A DNA stretch of 64,000 nt, taken from assembly GCA_003956705.1 (NCBI GenBank), contig QZCP01000545.1, positions 124,001-188,000 on the forward strand, read 5' to 3'. This stretch comes from Brevipalpus yothersi (taxonomy: Eukaryota > Arthropoda > Arachnida > Trombidiformes > Tenuipalpidae). The notes below the pieces were generated by a model. That model was not told the DNA's origin and searched no databases. It worked only from the letters and a program-made list of their open reading frames with translations. This document shows positions 35,773 to 47,748 of this stretch, piece by piece (position 1 is the first letter of the stretch; the number at the start of each line of letters is the position of its first letter). The translations under genes and the position numbers were made by a program.

Positions 35773-38700
35773 CGATTGATGCTTGGGTACATGACAACTA
35801 TTAAAAACATCAGAGAATCACACTCAATGTTAGTCAGCTCATAAAAAAGAATGGATTCGCTGAAAATACTTTATGGTTGTCACATTTGGCGATTCGCAAG
35901 AGATGCTCTCAATCAGCATCAACTATACACCCATAGAAGGCATAGAACAAGATTTTCATGGAAGAGAATGAATTTAGAGGCAGAAAATAAGAATCTACAC
36001 AATGTGTGCAGCTTGGATGCATTTCCTTCCCTAAGAAACCAAGCAAACCTTACGAGGTGCAGTCAATCTTTTGAAGAGAAAGATGCAAGTCATGGCTATG
36101 GTTGAGAGTCAAGAGATTCAATCAGCCTACTTAGAATGAGTTGGTGATGGAATGAGAATGTTCACCTAGTTTGAGAATAAACAGTGATTTTTCTGCTACC
36201 ACTATCAGAAATTTTCGTGTCCAAACTTGGTTATTAGCAATAATAAATTGTACTAATCTTCAGAATACAAAATATGCAATTCTTTGAACAATATTCAGTG
36301 GCAGCAACACATCAGTGATACACTTTTGAGTAGTCTTGTTGATGAATGAGAGGCATCTTTTCGATCAAGTAGATAAATTCATTAAAATTTTTTACTTGTC
36401 TCTTAGGCCTTTGTTGAACTTAATGGAGACCCAAATTTTTTAGGCCCCTTTCAACAAGAGCTAATGGGAACGTCAACAGTATATCTGAACATCCAACAGT
36501 CTGAAAGTACCAGAATTCTAGTACTCTGAGAAGTATCCTGTAGCTTCAGAGGGAAAAACCATCATGAATCGATTATCTACATAATACAAGTCAATTGATA
36601 TTCATGGTGAGACAAGTTGAATCATTAAACAAGATTGTTTGCTCTCTATAATTCAGCTGCTTTTCTTTTCATAGGGAAAGAATTTTGAGATAGACACTTC
36701 TAAAGCAATTGAAAAGATATATAAACTCAACTTCCAAATCTAGAAAGCTTTTTTTAGAAGGTTAATTTTTTATGAAGTCTTTTTTACACTAGGTAAAAGT
36801 GGAGCAAACAGTATTGAATCGTAACTCGTTTGTTTCGTGACTGTTCTAAGAATGATGAAAACACAATACTTCTAGAGTTTCTCAAATCGAAGAGAACTTA
36901 TTGTGATTCACTAAAAATTTGCTATTGAAAAGCTTGAGGTAGAAACACAATGTAAGCAAAAATTGAAGAGCAGCCACTATGGATGAGGTGGAAACATCAA
37001 TTCACGCTGAACACTAAAGTATAGAGAGAAAATTATAGTTGTTAACCCAATCTTTTCTATCAAGAATGAGTTGGGAAGAACAGAATGGATTGTAGGCCGT
37101 AAATTTCAAAGTTTTCTCAGCCTCATGTTCTCATCCAGTAATTTTTGTTGTAATTCAGGGCAAATCAAAAAAAATCAATCAGTCTATAGGGTCTAATACA
37201 AATTCTATCGTTCTGTGAGGAAGAAACATACTCATCATCTGAGATAAACCAGAGTCCTTTTCCAAATTTCAAACTTAAGAGTACTTTTTTACTTCTATTC
37301 ACTGATAACGCTTTCCAGATTTGGATGACCAGAAACTAAAATACATACGCATGAACTCTGAATTGTAGGGATAGAAAAGTGAAAAAATCACTAACAAGAG
37401 CTATTAATAATAACACTGTTTAGTTAGCTTCATACATAGTTTTTTATACTAAAAATCGTTAGGAATACATGTACTTCTTCTGGTTAATTTGAGTTGAACA
37501 ACGTTTTGAAACTCAAAAATATTTTTCCTACATGAGGTTTCATAGGATGGAAGAGGTGAAAACCCAATCAATTCTATAAGAAGATGTCTTCGTAATCTAA
37601 ATCTATCTTCTTCTTACTTGAAGTCGAGATCTCTCATAGTAATTTAGAAGACCTGCATCTTGTTCTCGAGTTTTTTTCGAGTATTGAATCGATAAGTTTT
37701 GTGTCTGTCATCGCCATTCACTGATTCATATCAACAAATGAAATCTTTGGTGGAGCAATCAATTCTCTTTGGGCAGATTTTTGTCCAAAGGGCTCTTTCT
37801 GATATGTCAAATTCTTATTCTTGTTCGTTTCTTTTGTATTTATAGAATCACATTTCTCAGAGTTTGAATCAAGCAAACTGAAAGTCTCCTAAAAAATCGA
37901 GTTCTGATTCAGATTCCTGATTGCAGTATCTCTCGAAAAGAAGCCAAGAGCTCCTACATATTGTCATTGATATTGAAGGTTGAGAGGAAGTCATTCTTGA
38001 CCTGACAATTCTCAGTTCTAGCTAGATAAAGAACTGTTCTGTGGTACACTCAACTGCTTAAGCACAAATTTTCGATTGCTCAATAGTTGAAAGACAGAGA
38101 TCGTTTTCATTCCTAACACATCTCTCCCTCTCTCTCTCTCTAACTGTGAATTTATTGAAAAATGGCGTAATTAAATGAATTACAAACCTCTCAAAGATTC
38201 AATTGTGTCAAACTGATCATATAGCATGATGGCACACGTGAATAATCCTTTTTGAGAATCTCATGATAACATGATGTGCACAAGGACAAGAAGGAGAGAG
38301 TTCATGATAAACAAGTAGTATTCTCTGATCAGGATATGACTGCTCATATTACTAAGATTCATTGATAATCCCTTTGATTCGATCTCTCATTTATTATATG
38401 TTAGCTTCTTGGGATTCCACCTCTAATGATCTTTTAATAAGTATGCTTTCCGAGGAATTGCCCACAAGAGCAAAATTGAGCGAGTCGATCGAATGCTTCC
38501 ATCTTTTTTCATATGGCCAAAGTGGAAATCTTACTCTCAACAGAACGTTTTCATCATCCATTCTTCTCATCTGAATATTCAAGATGACCTGATCAAAAAG
38601 TCATGAGAAGTTTTGAGCTAACTCTAGCTCTAGAGTTTGCTCTTAGAATTTTTTCATGGATCGAACCTCACTCTCATTGAGTTCATACCAGAGGAATATT

Positions 38701-39943
38701 TCACCTTCTCAACTCGTTTTTCCTCCTCAAAAATCGTAAATATCTTACTAAAAATAAACAGGGGTATTTGAGAGATGCTTGTCGTCACGAATTTCGATGT
38801 CTCTTCTAGATATATTTACTAGGTATTCCGCTTTCCTAAAGCCATGGCCTTTTGGATGTACAATTTTGTAAAAGTGAGCGAAGATTTTTCCATTATCATT
38901 ACCATTATTTCGTGCTTCTATCATCAGCTTCATCATTCGCATCACCATAATCATCTTTCCCCGGTGATAATCACCACCATTCAGTCAGATTCCTCCTCCT
39001 CTCTTCCTCTCCTCCACATACACACACACTGAAAGTAACGAAGAGCTTTTCATTTCGGAACGGGATCATCATCACAACTTCATACATGTACATGGATGTA
39101 TAGGAAGACAGTAGTAAAGGCAAACAAGATTATGAAAATGTGACAAAAACTAGCAAAAAATGTTAACGATTCCATCTCATGCGATTCAATGGTTTCTTTA
39201 TCTCTCATTTGTTTCCTGTCCTTTTCGGCCTCATCTTCTCGGCTCATTTGAAATTCATTGAATGCAATCCAACACTACTACGGCTACTACTGCTACTGCC
39301 TATCAGTTGGTTGAAAGCTATCGGACTCGTATTCATCGCAAAATGTCAGACAAACCTATGGGATTGAAGATGCAAAAGAGTGGTAAACAGTGGGAATCAG
39401 GATCAACAAGAAAAAGGAAATGCTGAGAGAGTGTGAATCACCATGGTAGTATATCACTCATCAGGAACAGGTCTCAATGTATATTCCTCTCAATGATGTA
39501 GCACGTTTCTTCATCATTCAGCAATGCTTGAAAGATTTGCTCACCATTAATTCGATTTGCCATCGATGGTCACGAGAGACCACATTGAAAGTTCTAGACT
39601 TCCTTTGCTGGTGCCCATCACAAACACCATAACTCAAAGAATGTCTACAACTAAGTCAACCAGATGATCAGTTTTCTTTCGCGTGGCCAATAGTTCAAGA
39701 AAAAGGATGAGAGAAAGATAGAGAAAGAGAGATCGATGCTTCTTGATCCTTCTTGTTGAAAAGCTTCTGCTCGCTATTCTTGCTCTACTTGTGAAGAGTC
39801 ATGGAGCCAGTGAATGAATCCCTGATCACAATGGTTTGCTTTACCAAAGAGCTGCTATCTTTCATAAAACACAACAATTCATTAGCATTCTTAATTAGCT
39901 TCGCAAACTAAACTCTAATAGTCTTGATGTTTCCGTTTCTCAA

Positions 39944-39964
39944 ACACACACACACACACACACA
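39944..39964. repeat. (CA)n microsatellite
   Basis: Short CA run of about 21 bp; one of the few non-GA/CT dinucleotide arrays in the window. Confidence 0.9.
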
Positions 39965-42243
39965 ACTTTCACCGTTTCTCCCAGCCTAGCAGATTGTATG
40001 AACATCTAAACCTCTTCCCTTTTGGAGCTTTCTATCTCTCTTTTTTCTCAATACACTGATTTGGAACGATTATTCTTCTCTCTCTCTCTCTCTCCCTCTC
40101 TCTTTCTCTCTCTTTCCATTTCCACCTCCTTATCCACTTAAAACGAGCTCATGATGAAACGAGCGAGCGTTAAATGCTCTAGATCATAAACGTTCACTCA
40201 TCCGCTTCACCTTCCATCCCAACTATTCACAGAGTATTTTCACTACTGGAATCCTTCATTTTACAAGTGCTGGAGGTGGTTGATATTTCTTATCTATTCG
40301 ATGCCACAGAGCGCAAGAAAAGTGAATGTGCATTCTCTTCTTCAATAATGCGGAAACTCGAAACAATATCTTGCATTCACATACCACGCTTAGTTTCTTG
40401 CTCCATAATTTTGGGTGGAAAATTTTCAATACCAAATAATCGAGAGCACTAAACTGACAAGAGCAAAGTATCACCCTGATAGCATACAATTCGATCTGAA
40501 TATGAAGTTTCATCCTTGATCACCTCGTTATTGAATCAGAAACATTATGTTGAGGAGAGTTAACTGGTATGGGTTCTCTTGAACATAAGAGTTAAAAAAT
40601 CCTGATTGAGAGAGAGAGAAAAAAGATAAAGAAGAATTTTCGAAAAAATTCCAGACAGCCCCAGAAACTAGATTCTTGAATTGAGAGAGAAATGCTGTAA
40701 TAGATTGAAGTTGAATATGCAAAAAAGCGTGCCAGTGAACTATCTTCCACCTCAATGATACAGCTAGTAAGCATACCGAAGGATAAAATTGTCTAGGTGA
40801 GATTCTCTCTCTCTCTCACTCAGATTATCTGTACGATGTTTAATTTTCTTTGTTTCGTCTATATTTTCTATTTTATAATATTCCTTGGAAACTTCAATTT
40901 TGCTGAGAAAAACCTACAAAATGATGAGGATGAGAGGCAAAACAGAAAAAGAATTTCATGGGCCACTGGTGCGTAAAAAAATAGAATTGCGATGACATGC
41001 AGCCACTCTAGCAGGACGAAAAATTCATATCAGAGCCATTTTTTTATTTGTTATATATTCTCTCTAATCATTCCTTGAATTCTTATCAGATTGTTCTCGA
41101 CTTCCCTTACCAAATTGAATCCATCAGTGGAAATGTGATTTCTCACAGTCTCAAGCAGCGGAATTTTTTTTTTGATAATGTCATCTTGCCTTCTTAAGCT
41201 CATCTGGTTGAGATGTTTGCGTGGATTTCTTGCAGCTCAAAGGAGGATGAATGCTGAATCCAATCTGATAGCGAAATAGAAATAGGAAACTACTGAAGAG
41301 AATTCTGTCAATGCTTTTCCTAGTGCTCTTCTATTGATAGAGGAATACAGAACAATCTTGTTCGATTGAAGCCATGAGGAAAAAAATAGTATCCATTCAT
41401 GTTTCTACAATACATATATCATTTCACTGGAATTCAATAGAACCCTATTTTTGATTTCCTGGAAAAGACGCTCAGTATCATGCTCGAGGCTATTGTCCGA
41501 ATATTTATGGATTCATAGAAATAAAGATTCGAGGCTATTTCTCTGATTGAAAATTCTTCTAATCAAGCATTCTTGCAGTCACTCTGCTCAATCTAAAATA
41601 CTCATCGAAAGGAAAATATCTTTCTAGCTAATTCTCTGTACTTTGTAGTTAATATGTGCAATCTAGTTTTGGTTACTGGTCTTTCAAATGATTTCCAAGA
41701 TCTTAAGCATTTAGAGATGGATCATTTTGAATAGCCCAAAGCTAAGAGAACAAAGAATACTCTTCGAGAATAGATTATTAGCAAAATTTGCTGGCTTTAG
41801 TTGGTTAAGAGCTTATTGAAGTAACAGTAGACCTCTGAATGAGAAAGAGAGGAGGAGAGATAACAGATTATGGTTCATAACGAAAGGATCTAAACTATCG
41901 GATGGATTGCGAGTAAAATTCAACTAAATTTTCATTTTCTTGGTTCAAGATGATCTCAATTTTCAATTCCATATTGTCTGGTTGGATAGCGCACAAGAGT
42001 CTCCTTTGAATCACTCATAGTGGGAAAAGAATAGTGAGATGTAAAACTTTATTGCCTCGAGGGTCGACAAGTCGTGAGCTAGCTCCAGCTCCAGATTGCA
42101 TTAGCCATCGAAATTGGATCAGAATTTGAGCTTTTTGCAACTCTCGCTAGAGTAATTCATGCCTTTCAAGCCTGTTTACGATTTGCGTTCTGTTTCACAA
42201 ATGAGATTCATAGATTTTTCGCATACTATAGCCGGTGAATCTG

Positions 42244-42246
<3 letters not shown>

Positions 42247-42279
<33 letters not shown>
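42247..42279. repeat. (CT)n microsatellite
   Basis: Uninterrupted CT run of about 33 bp in the proposed first intron of gene A. Confidence 0.95.
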
Positions 42280-42284
<5 letters not shown>

Positions 42285-42586
42285 ACTCCTTATTCTTATT
42301 CCTTAACCTGCTTCACTTTCTAGTATTGCCCATTCATTCTCCGAAGAATAGAGTGATAGAAAGAGTTTTTTTGCTGCAATGCATCAACCATGAAGTGGAA
42401 AATTTTCAATTCACATCAGAAAAACAAACTACAAACAAGCGTTTCCAAGTGGCACGTGAATTGTGCAAGAAATTTCTTGCCTCAGCTAATCAAATAGCTA
42501 CAAAGTAATGTTTGAGAAGGGTCGAGAGAGGTATTCTAGATATATGTGAGACAAAGCTTCATCAAAATGACAGAATTGTAGAATGA

Positions 42587-42591
<5 letters not shown>

Positions 42592-42648
<57 letters not shown>
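42592..42648. repeat. (CT)n microsatellite
   Basis: Uninterrupted CT run of about 57 bp, 310 bp from another CT array. Confidence 0.95.
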
Positions 42649-42649
<1 letters not shown>

Positions 42650-45600
42650 TATAAGTTCATCTCATCAGAGCATAGAAGTAGTGTCGATAAAATGTTTCTA
42701 TAAAAAGAAATCAAGGTGGCAATTCGAAAAAGAATCTGTGAGGAAAATTACATGGCTATACACAATACGCATATGGGCTACATACATTTTGTCGGCTGAT
42801 TTCCGATTAATAGAACAAGTTTCCGGGTAAAACAGGAAGCTGCAAGTCCATCAATGAGCGAAATTTTGGGAATAAGTTCAAATAATCGGAAAAAGACTGA
42901 ATCTCTCTCCCAGTAAACTTCTTCATCTGCTGAAAGAAAATCAAGGAAACGAGTTGAAAGCAGATCTCGAATGAGAGGTAAGCTTTCCAATGATCTGGGA
43001 AATGGAAATTCCAACTGATTCTTGCTATGAAAATTTTGTTTACGTTTAGGATTTGATTCTAAGAATTAATTTTGAGCAAAATAAAATGCTCATGTTCTTA
43101 TTCAGGATGAAAAATGATAATATTTACTCAACTTGCATCAATACTCTTGCGAAGTTTTTCCATCAAGTTCGAATTGAAATTTTTATGAGAGTCTCTATCA
43201 GAGCTCAGATTTTATTCTAAATAAGCTGATAATTTGTGTTAGAGGCTCCGAATTTTCTCTACCTTTCTCATGAAAAAAGATGGAAAGATTGTGGGCGAAT
43301 AGCATCTAGTCAAAGAAGATGAATAGGCTGTTTCCACCATTCAAATTGAGTTTTCAATCTTCATAACTGATTAAGTGATATACAAATTCCTCTCTTTTTG
43401 TCAAAGAACTCCTGAGATAACTAGAATGGCTCATATGGAAGAATAATTCTCTTGATTAAACTCCATGATTTGAATCGCTCATGATGTAATGATAATGTCA
43501 TGAAATTGATAGAAAGTCATAGAATCAGTCGAGCTGTTCAAGTTCCAACAATACTTTTCTCAGTTAATTCAATTACAAGGATTGTTCTCGTAAGCTATTG
43601 GATGAATATTTCATTTCACAAGAGCGACACACATCTTATTCTGGATGTTCTCTCTCTAAATATATAAAGAATGAAAATGAGCACTAAAAAATAAGAGGAA
43701 AAGAAGTCATGATCATAGGAATTTTCGTGACCTCTTACTCTCACCTGAAGCAACTTTTACATACTTAAACACATCAAATTCAGACCATAGAGCTGGAAAC
43801 CATCAAGATTTCCTAAAGATTGGTGCTCCTATAATGGAGTACGTTCCTTGAAAACCAAGAAGTTTCCTGAGAATTTTCTTTCCACTCCGGGTACAGTCAA
43901 ATCTGGAGAGGTAAAATTTCTTTCTCTACATATGACAAGTGAATCTCATGTAGGGATAAAGATTCACCGATCTTCCACAGACCAAGCCATACCACAACCT
44001 TGAACATGATCTATCGATCTACCAGATCAATATCCAACTGAACTCGGTCATGATCTGATTTGATTTTTTACGGTCAAACAAATAGAAAGAAATCAATCGG
44101 ATACAGCTGGATTAATCAATCTGTCGCACGCACCATCACTACCATTTATGAGGATAAAGTTAATTGAAGGCTCTTCATTTCTCGCAATAGCTAGGAAATC
44201 AAGTCACATTAAATGTTCATCGGACTCAAGAGGCGAAGGGTTAAGAGAAAATGAAAGTTTGTCACTAAGGTCTTCAACTTCTCATCCTCTCTCAAGCAAA
44301 AAGGATGTCTTGAGAAAGAATAGCAGAATGACTTCCTCTCGCATCAATATCTCGGATAACAATTTCGGAAGCATTTTATGTCACCATGGGTTGTCTTTGT
44401 TTGACAGAGAAATTCATTACGTAACATCTCTTGTGAGTACAGCTAATTGCTGTGAATCAATTTCGATCGAGCACCTTCAAACTCTTAATTGTTTTTGATC
44501 GTTTAAGGGTAACCACACTGAGTACAAGTGTATTTCTGAGCTCGATAATCATCTCTGTTGAGAAGCTTCTTGCTATCATGAAACTGATGGAATTCCTTTG
44601 ATTTGTCCATGCTGCCTTTCTTTCATTGTGACGCTTCTTGTTTATCAAGTTCATGGATTGGACCATAGATTATTGCATTCTCTTTTATCTTTCTCCTTTT
44701 TCATTTCATTTCAGTTCTCAGGGTCGAATCAAATAGGAAATGTTCATTAAAGACATTGAGACTCAAGATTCAATGCAACTTCTTCTCGCCTTCTTTTCAA
44801 AAGAAGTAGCTAAACAACTCTCAATTCAGCATGATGATATCATGATGCTTACGAATAGCTGAGTCCAAAAGAATTCCTATGGGTTGGGGATGAGGATCTG
44901 AGTTATGTAAGATACTGTTTTTGAAATCAGAATTCTAAGCCTTCACTGGCCATTCTTAGGCATCAAATTCTAACATTCAACCCTAAGTTGATATTTGAGT
45001 CTGAAAGATTGTTTTTCTGATATTCCACATGAAATCTACTGCCAGCAAAGACAAATCAAATAACAAGTCAACATCTTTGTGAAAGTACTGTTAAATTGGT
45101 TAGATTCATATGTGAAAATAAGTGAGCTAAAAGTTCCATGAAGTTTATATGGGCTAATCCATGATGGGCATCATCATGTACATTTGTAAATGGAATAAAA
45201 TATCGAGAGTGATGGTGATCATCATGATGATGAATGCTGAGTAGCTAGGCCTCGTAAAGGGAATTGGCTACATAGTTGAATGAACTTCTTCACATCAATA
45301 ATATCACGAGCGAGGCATCTCCTGATTATTTCTTATGGTATTCGCTGATGAAATACAATGGGTATCTTAGAAATCTTCTTCAGCTCATCTATCTAATTGA
45401 TCTCGTCTCCATGATATCATGTCTAAAGCTTGGATCAAAGGAATGAATTCTATTCTATATAGTATTACTTGTATGCCTTTGTTTTTCAATTTAACTTGAG
45501 TTAAAGTAAAGATGTTTTTATAAAAACTTCCATCTCTAATACACTAGATTTATGAGAGAAAGATGAAGAAATTTTTTCAAAAATCACTTTTTCACGGCAA

Positions 45601-46001
45601 ATGGCAAAACTTGATCTGGGATTTAAACATCATTCAACCACAAGAAACTGGGAACAAAACTCAAAAAACCCAATGGAAAGCTTCTCATCTACGGAAATAT
45701 TGATGTATTTATTGCTATCCATTCTCATTTATTTTTGGATCATTTCTTACTCATTTAAGGAAGCAATCTCTGAGGGAATATCGTTACGCTTACACAACTC
45801 GATGAACATATTTCAATTCTTCCAAACTAAATGGACAGTCGAAATATATAGAAGTAGTAAGAAAATCTTCCCAACTTGACCATCTGCGACCTAGAGAATC
45901 GATGTAAGTTCACTTTCAATTTATCTTGATAGTCTGAGATTTATGGTAATGGGTGGTAGAAAAACATGTCAACCCCTGGTCACCGGAAGTAATGATTGTG
46001 A

Positions 46002-46003
<2 letters not shown>

Positions 46004-46087
<84 letters not shown>
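46004..46087. repeat. Long (GA)n microsatellite
   Basis: Perfect GA repeat of about 84 bp, the longest in the window, 850 bp from the proposed signal-peptide exon of gene A. On the gene's own strand it reads (TC)n. Confidence 0.97.
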
Positions 46088-46093
<6 letters not shown>

Positions 46094-46935
46094 AATAAAT
46101 GCTTAGCGTGCAAACATTGAGCAACTTATTGATTTGACTTGTGGTTTTCAGAGCAAAAAAATTTTACGCACAAACAGACGCACATACACTTAGTGGACGA
46201 AACAAAACAATCAACTTCACTTTACTTCACGTATTTGTAATATACTTTCTACCGGATCGTTAAAGTCTCATTTGTTTGGAAGGCAATCCAATATTACCAT
46301 TGTGGTGGTGGTGGTGGTAATATCAATGTGGTCAGAGATCACGAACACAGTTTACCGGTTGCCACTCGAAATGACTACTTTACGTGAGACTTTAGCTCAG
46401 CAAGATTAAATCGAAAAGAAAACTGAATTGTGCCCTCCTGAATGTTTATTCACACTTCATAAAGTTGGAATATTGCTTTGCCTCTTTCTTTCCAGATCTA
46501 ACAAAATTCCCATGAGCAATTCGTTTGCTTCCATTCATATCGCTGAATAAATTTATCAAACAACTCGAAACAACTGGGAATTGTTTCAAGAAATTATAAT
46601 TTTCCACCAACAACGGTAATTTAAGACTAGTTCGATGGAAAATATGAGGTATAGAACAATGAACACTCATCATATATATTACATCTTAATATCTCGAGAT
46701 CATCTCGAAGAGCAAACTGTTGGAAAAGGATCAGAAAAATTGATGACTTCAGTTAGATGGTACAATCAATCTTCTTGATCTAATTTTATCAACAAAAATA
46801 CGATTGTTTGCGCTCAATTGTATTCAAACTATGATACTTTGGGACGACAACGGAACGATAGAATGCATACAGTTTCATGGTCAAAGAGGTGTCCAAGAAG
46901 AGCTTCGAACACTGATTCAATATGAAGTTGCTTAC

Positions 46936-47035
46936 CATTCATAAATCGGTCCGAAATTCCTTCTAGCAAAACAAATGTCGCTTGAAAAAGGATCAGAACA
47001 ACACAGAATGTCCATGGAAAACCTTGAATGCTCAT
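46936..47035 (-). CDS. Signal-peptide exon of Sidestep-like gene A (proposed exon 1)
   Basis: An ATG at 47035 starts 33 codons plus one base, ended by a GTAAGC donor. The peptide has a short polar start (MSIQGFPW), a hydrophobic core (TFCVVLILFQATFVLL) and a likely cleavage region near EGISD, as in a secretory signal peptide. The donor is phase 1, which is the phase needed by the Ig1 exon at 33318; joining gives the junction FMN|DWSVHS. It lies about 700 bp downstream of the gene B stop codon, so it fits gene A and not B. The join across 13.6 kb is inferred. Confidence 0.6.
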
Positions 47036-47748
47036 GATGAACTTTTCTCAGGTTATCAACCACATATTCCACTTTGATCACTCAAGGCTCAGTTGGAGAA
47101 AAGAACTTCATGATGAGAACAATGATGATGAAAACTTTCTGGCACCAGTGATTCGATATCATCTAGAAGAACTTTTTCCTAGAATAAACTCTCCCTCTCT
47201 CTCGATTCTCCCATGTTCGAGAATTTCGACTGAGAGCTCGATAGTGGCATCTTTTGAGCAAGAAAACATTCTCTCTATTCAACTTGCAATTTTTGTGAAC
47301 ATCCTGAATAGGTCATTAATGAGTACAGTCTTTTCGAATAAATGGTTTTTCACATGTTCTCCTTCAGTAAAATGAGGAAAAAATTCATCAGAACTTTCCA
47401 CTTTTTGAGAATTCATAATTATTTTCCTACAGTTTCCAATTCGTGCTTTAATAGGAGGAAATTTTATTTCTCTTCAATGTATTTATTGAATTTCAGGCAA
47501 TGGTCCTCGATAAACTAACTCATTAATTCGTCTTACAGACATATAAGGCGTATGAAAAATAAATTAGAGAATTATTTTCTTTCAGAAATCATATTCAAAA
47601 GTGATTAGAAAAATATGTTTCAAAATATTATCAATTTTGTTCAATTTGTATCGTTTTTCTTCTTTTGTTTAACTTCATAAAGTTGAGTAAGTCAATAGAG
47701 CTTCCCAGTATGAAAAAACACCATAAAGATTGATTTGAAGATTGATGA
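47036..47748. promoter_or_regulatory. Interval between gene B 3' end and gene A exon 1
   Basis: If exon 1 is right, this 713 bp segment must contain the promoter and 5' UTR of gene A and the 3' UTR of gene B. No TATA box is clear and no coding similarity is seen. Plus-strand open frames here are unrecognised. Confidence 0.4.

Larger units (their letters stand above)
33319..46935. other. Probable 13.6 kb first intron of Sidestep-like gene A
   Basis: No recognisable coding exon was found on either strand across this stretch. It has low-complexity arrays: GA at 33624-33646, CT at 35723-35769, CA at 39944-39964, imperfect CT at about 40076-40119, CT at 42247-42279 and 42592-42648, GA at 46004-46087. 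Long first introns holding enhancers are usual in neuronal guidance genes; that role is inferred. If the signal exon at 46936 is not part of gene A, this is intergenic. Confidence 0.5.

Noticed and set aside
45916..46113. Ser-Leu repeat open frame
   Set aside because: Translation of the 84 bp GA array.
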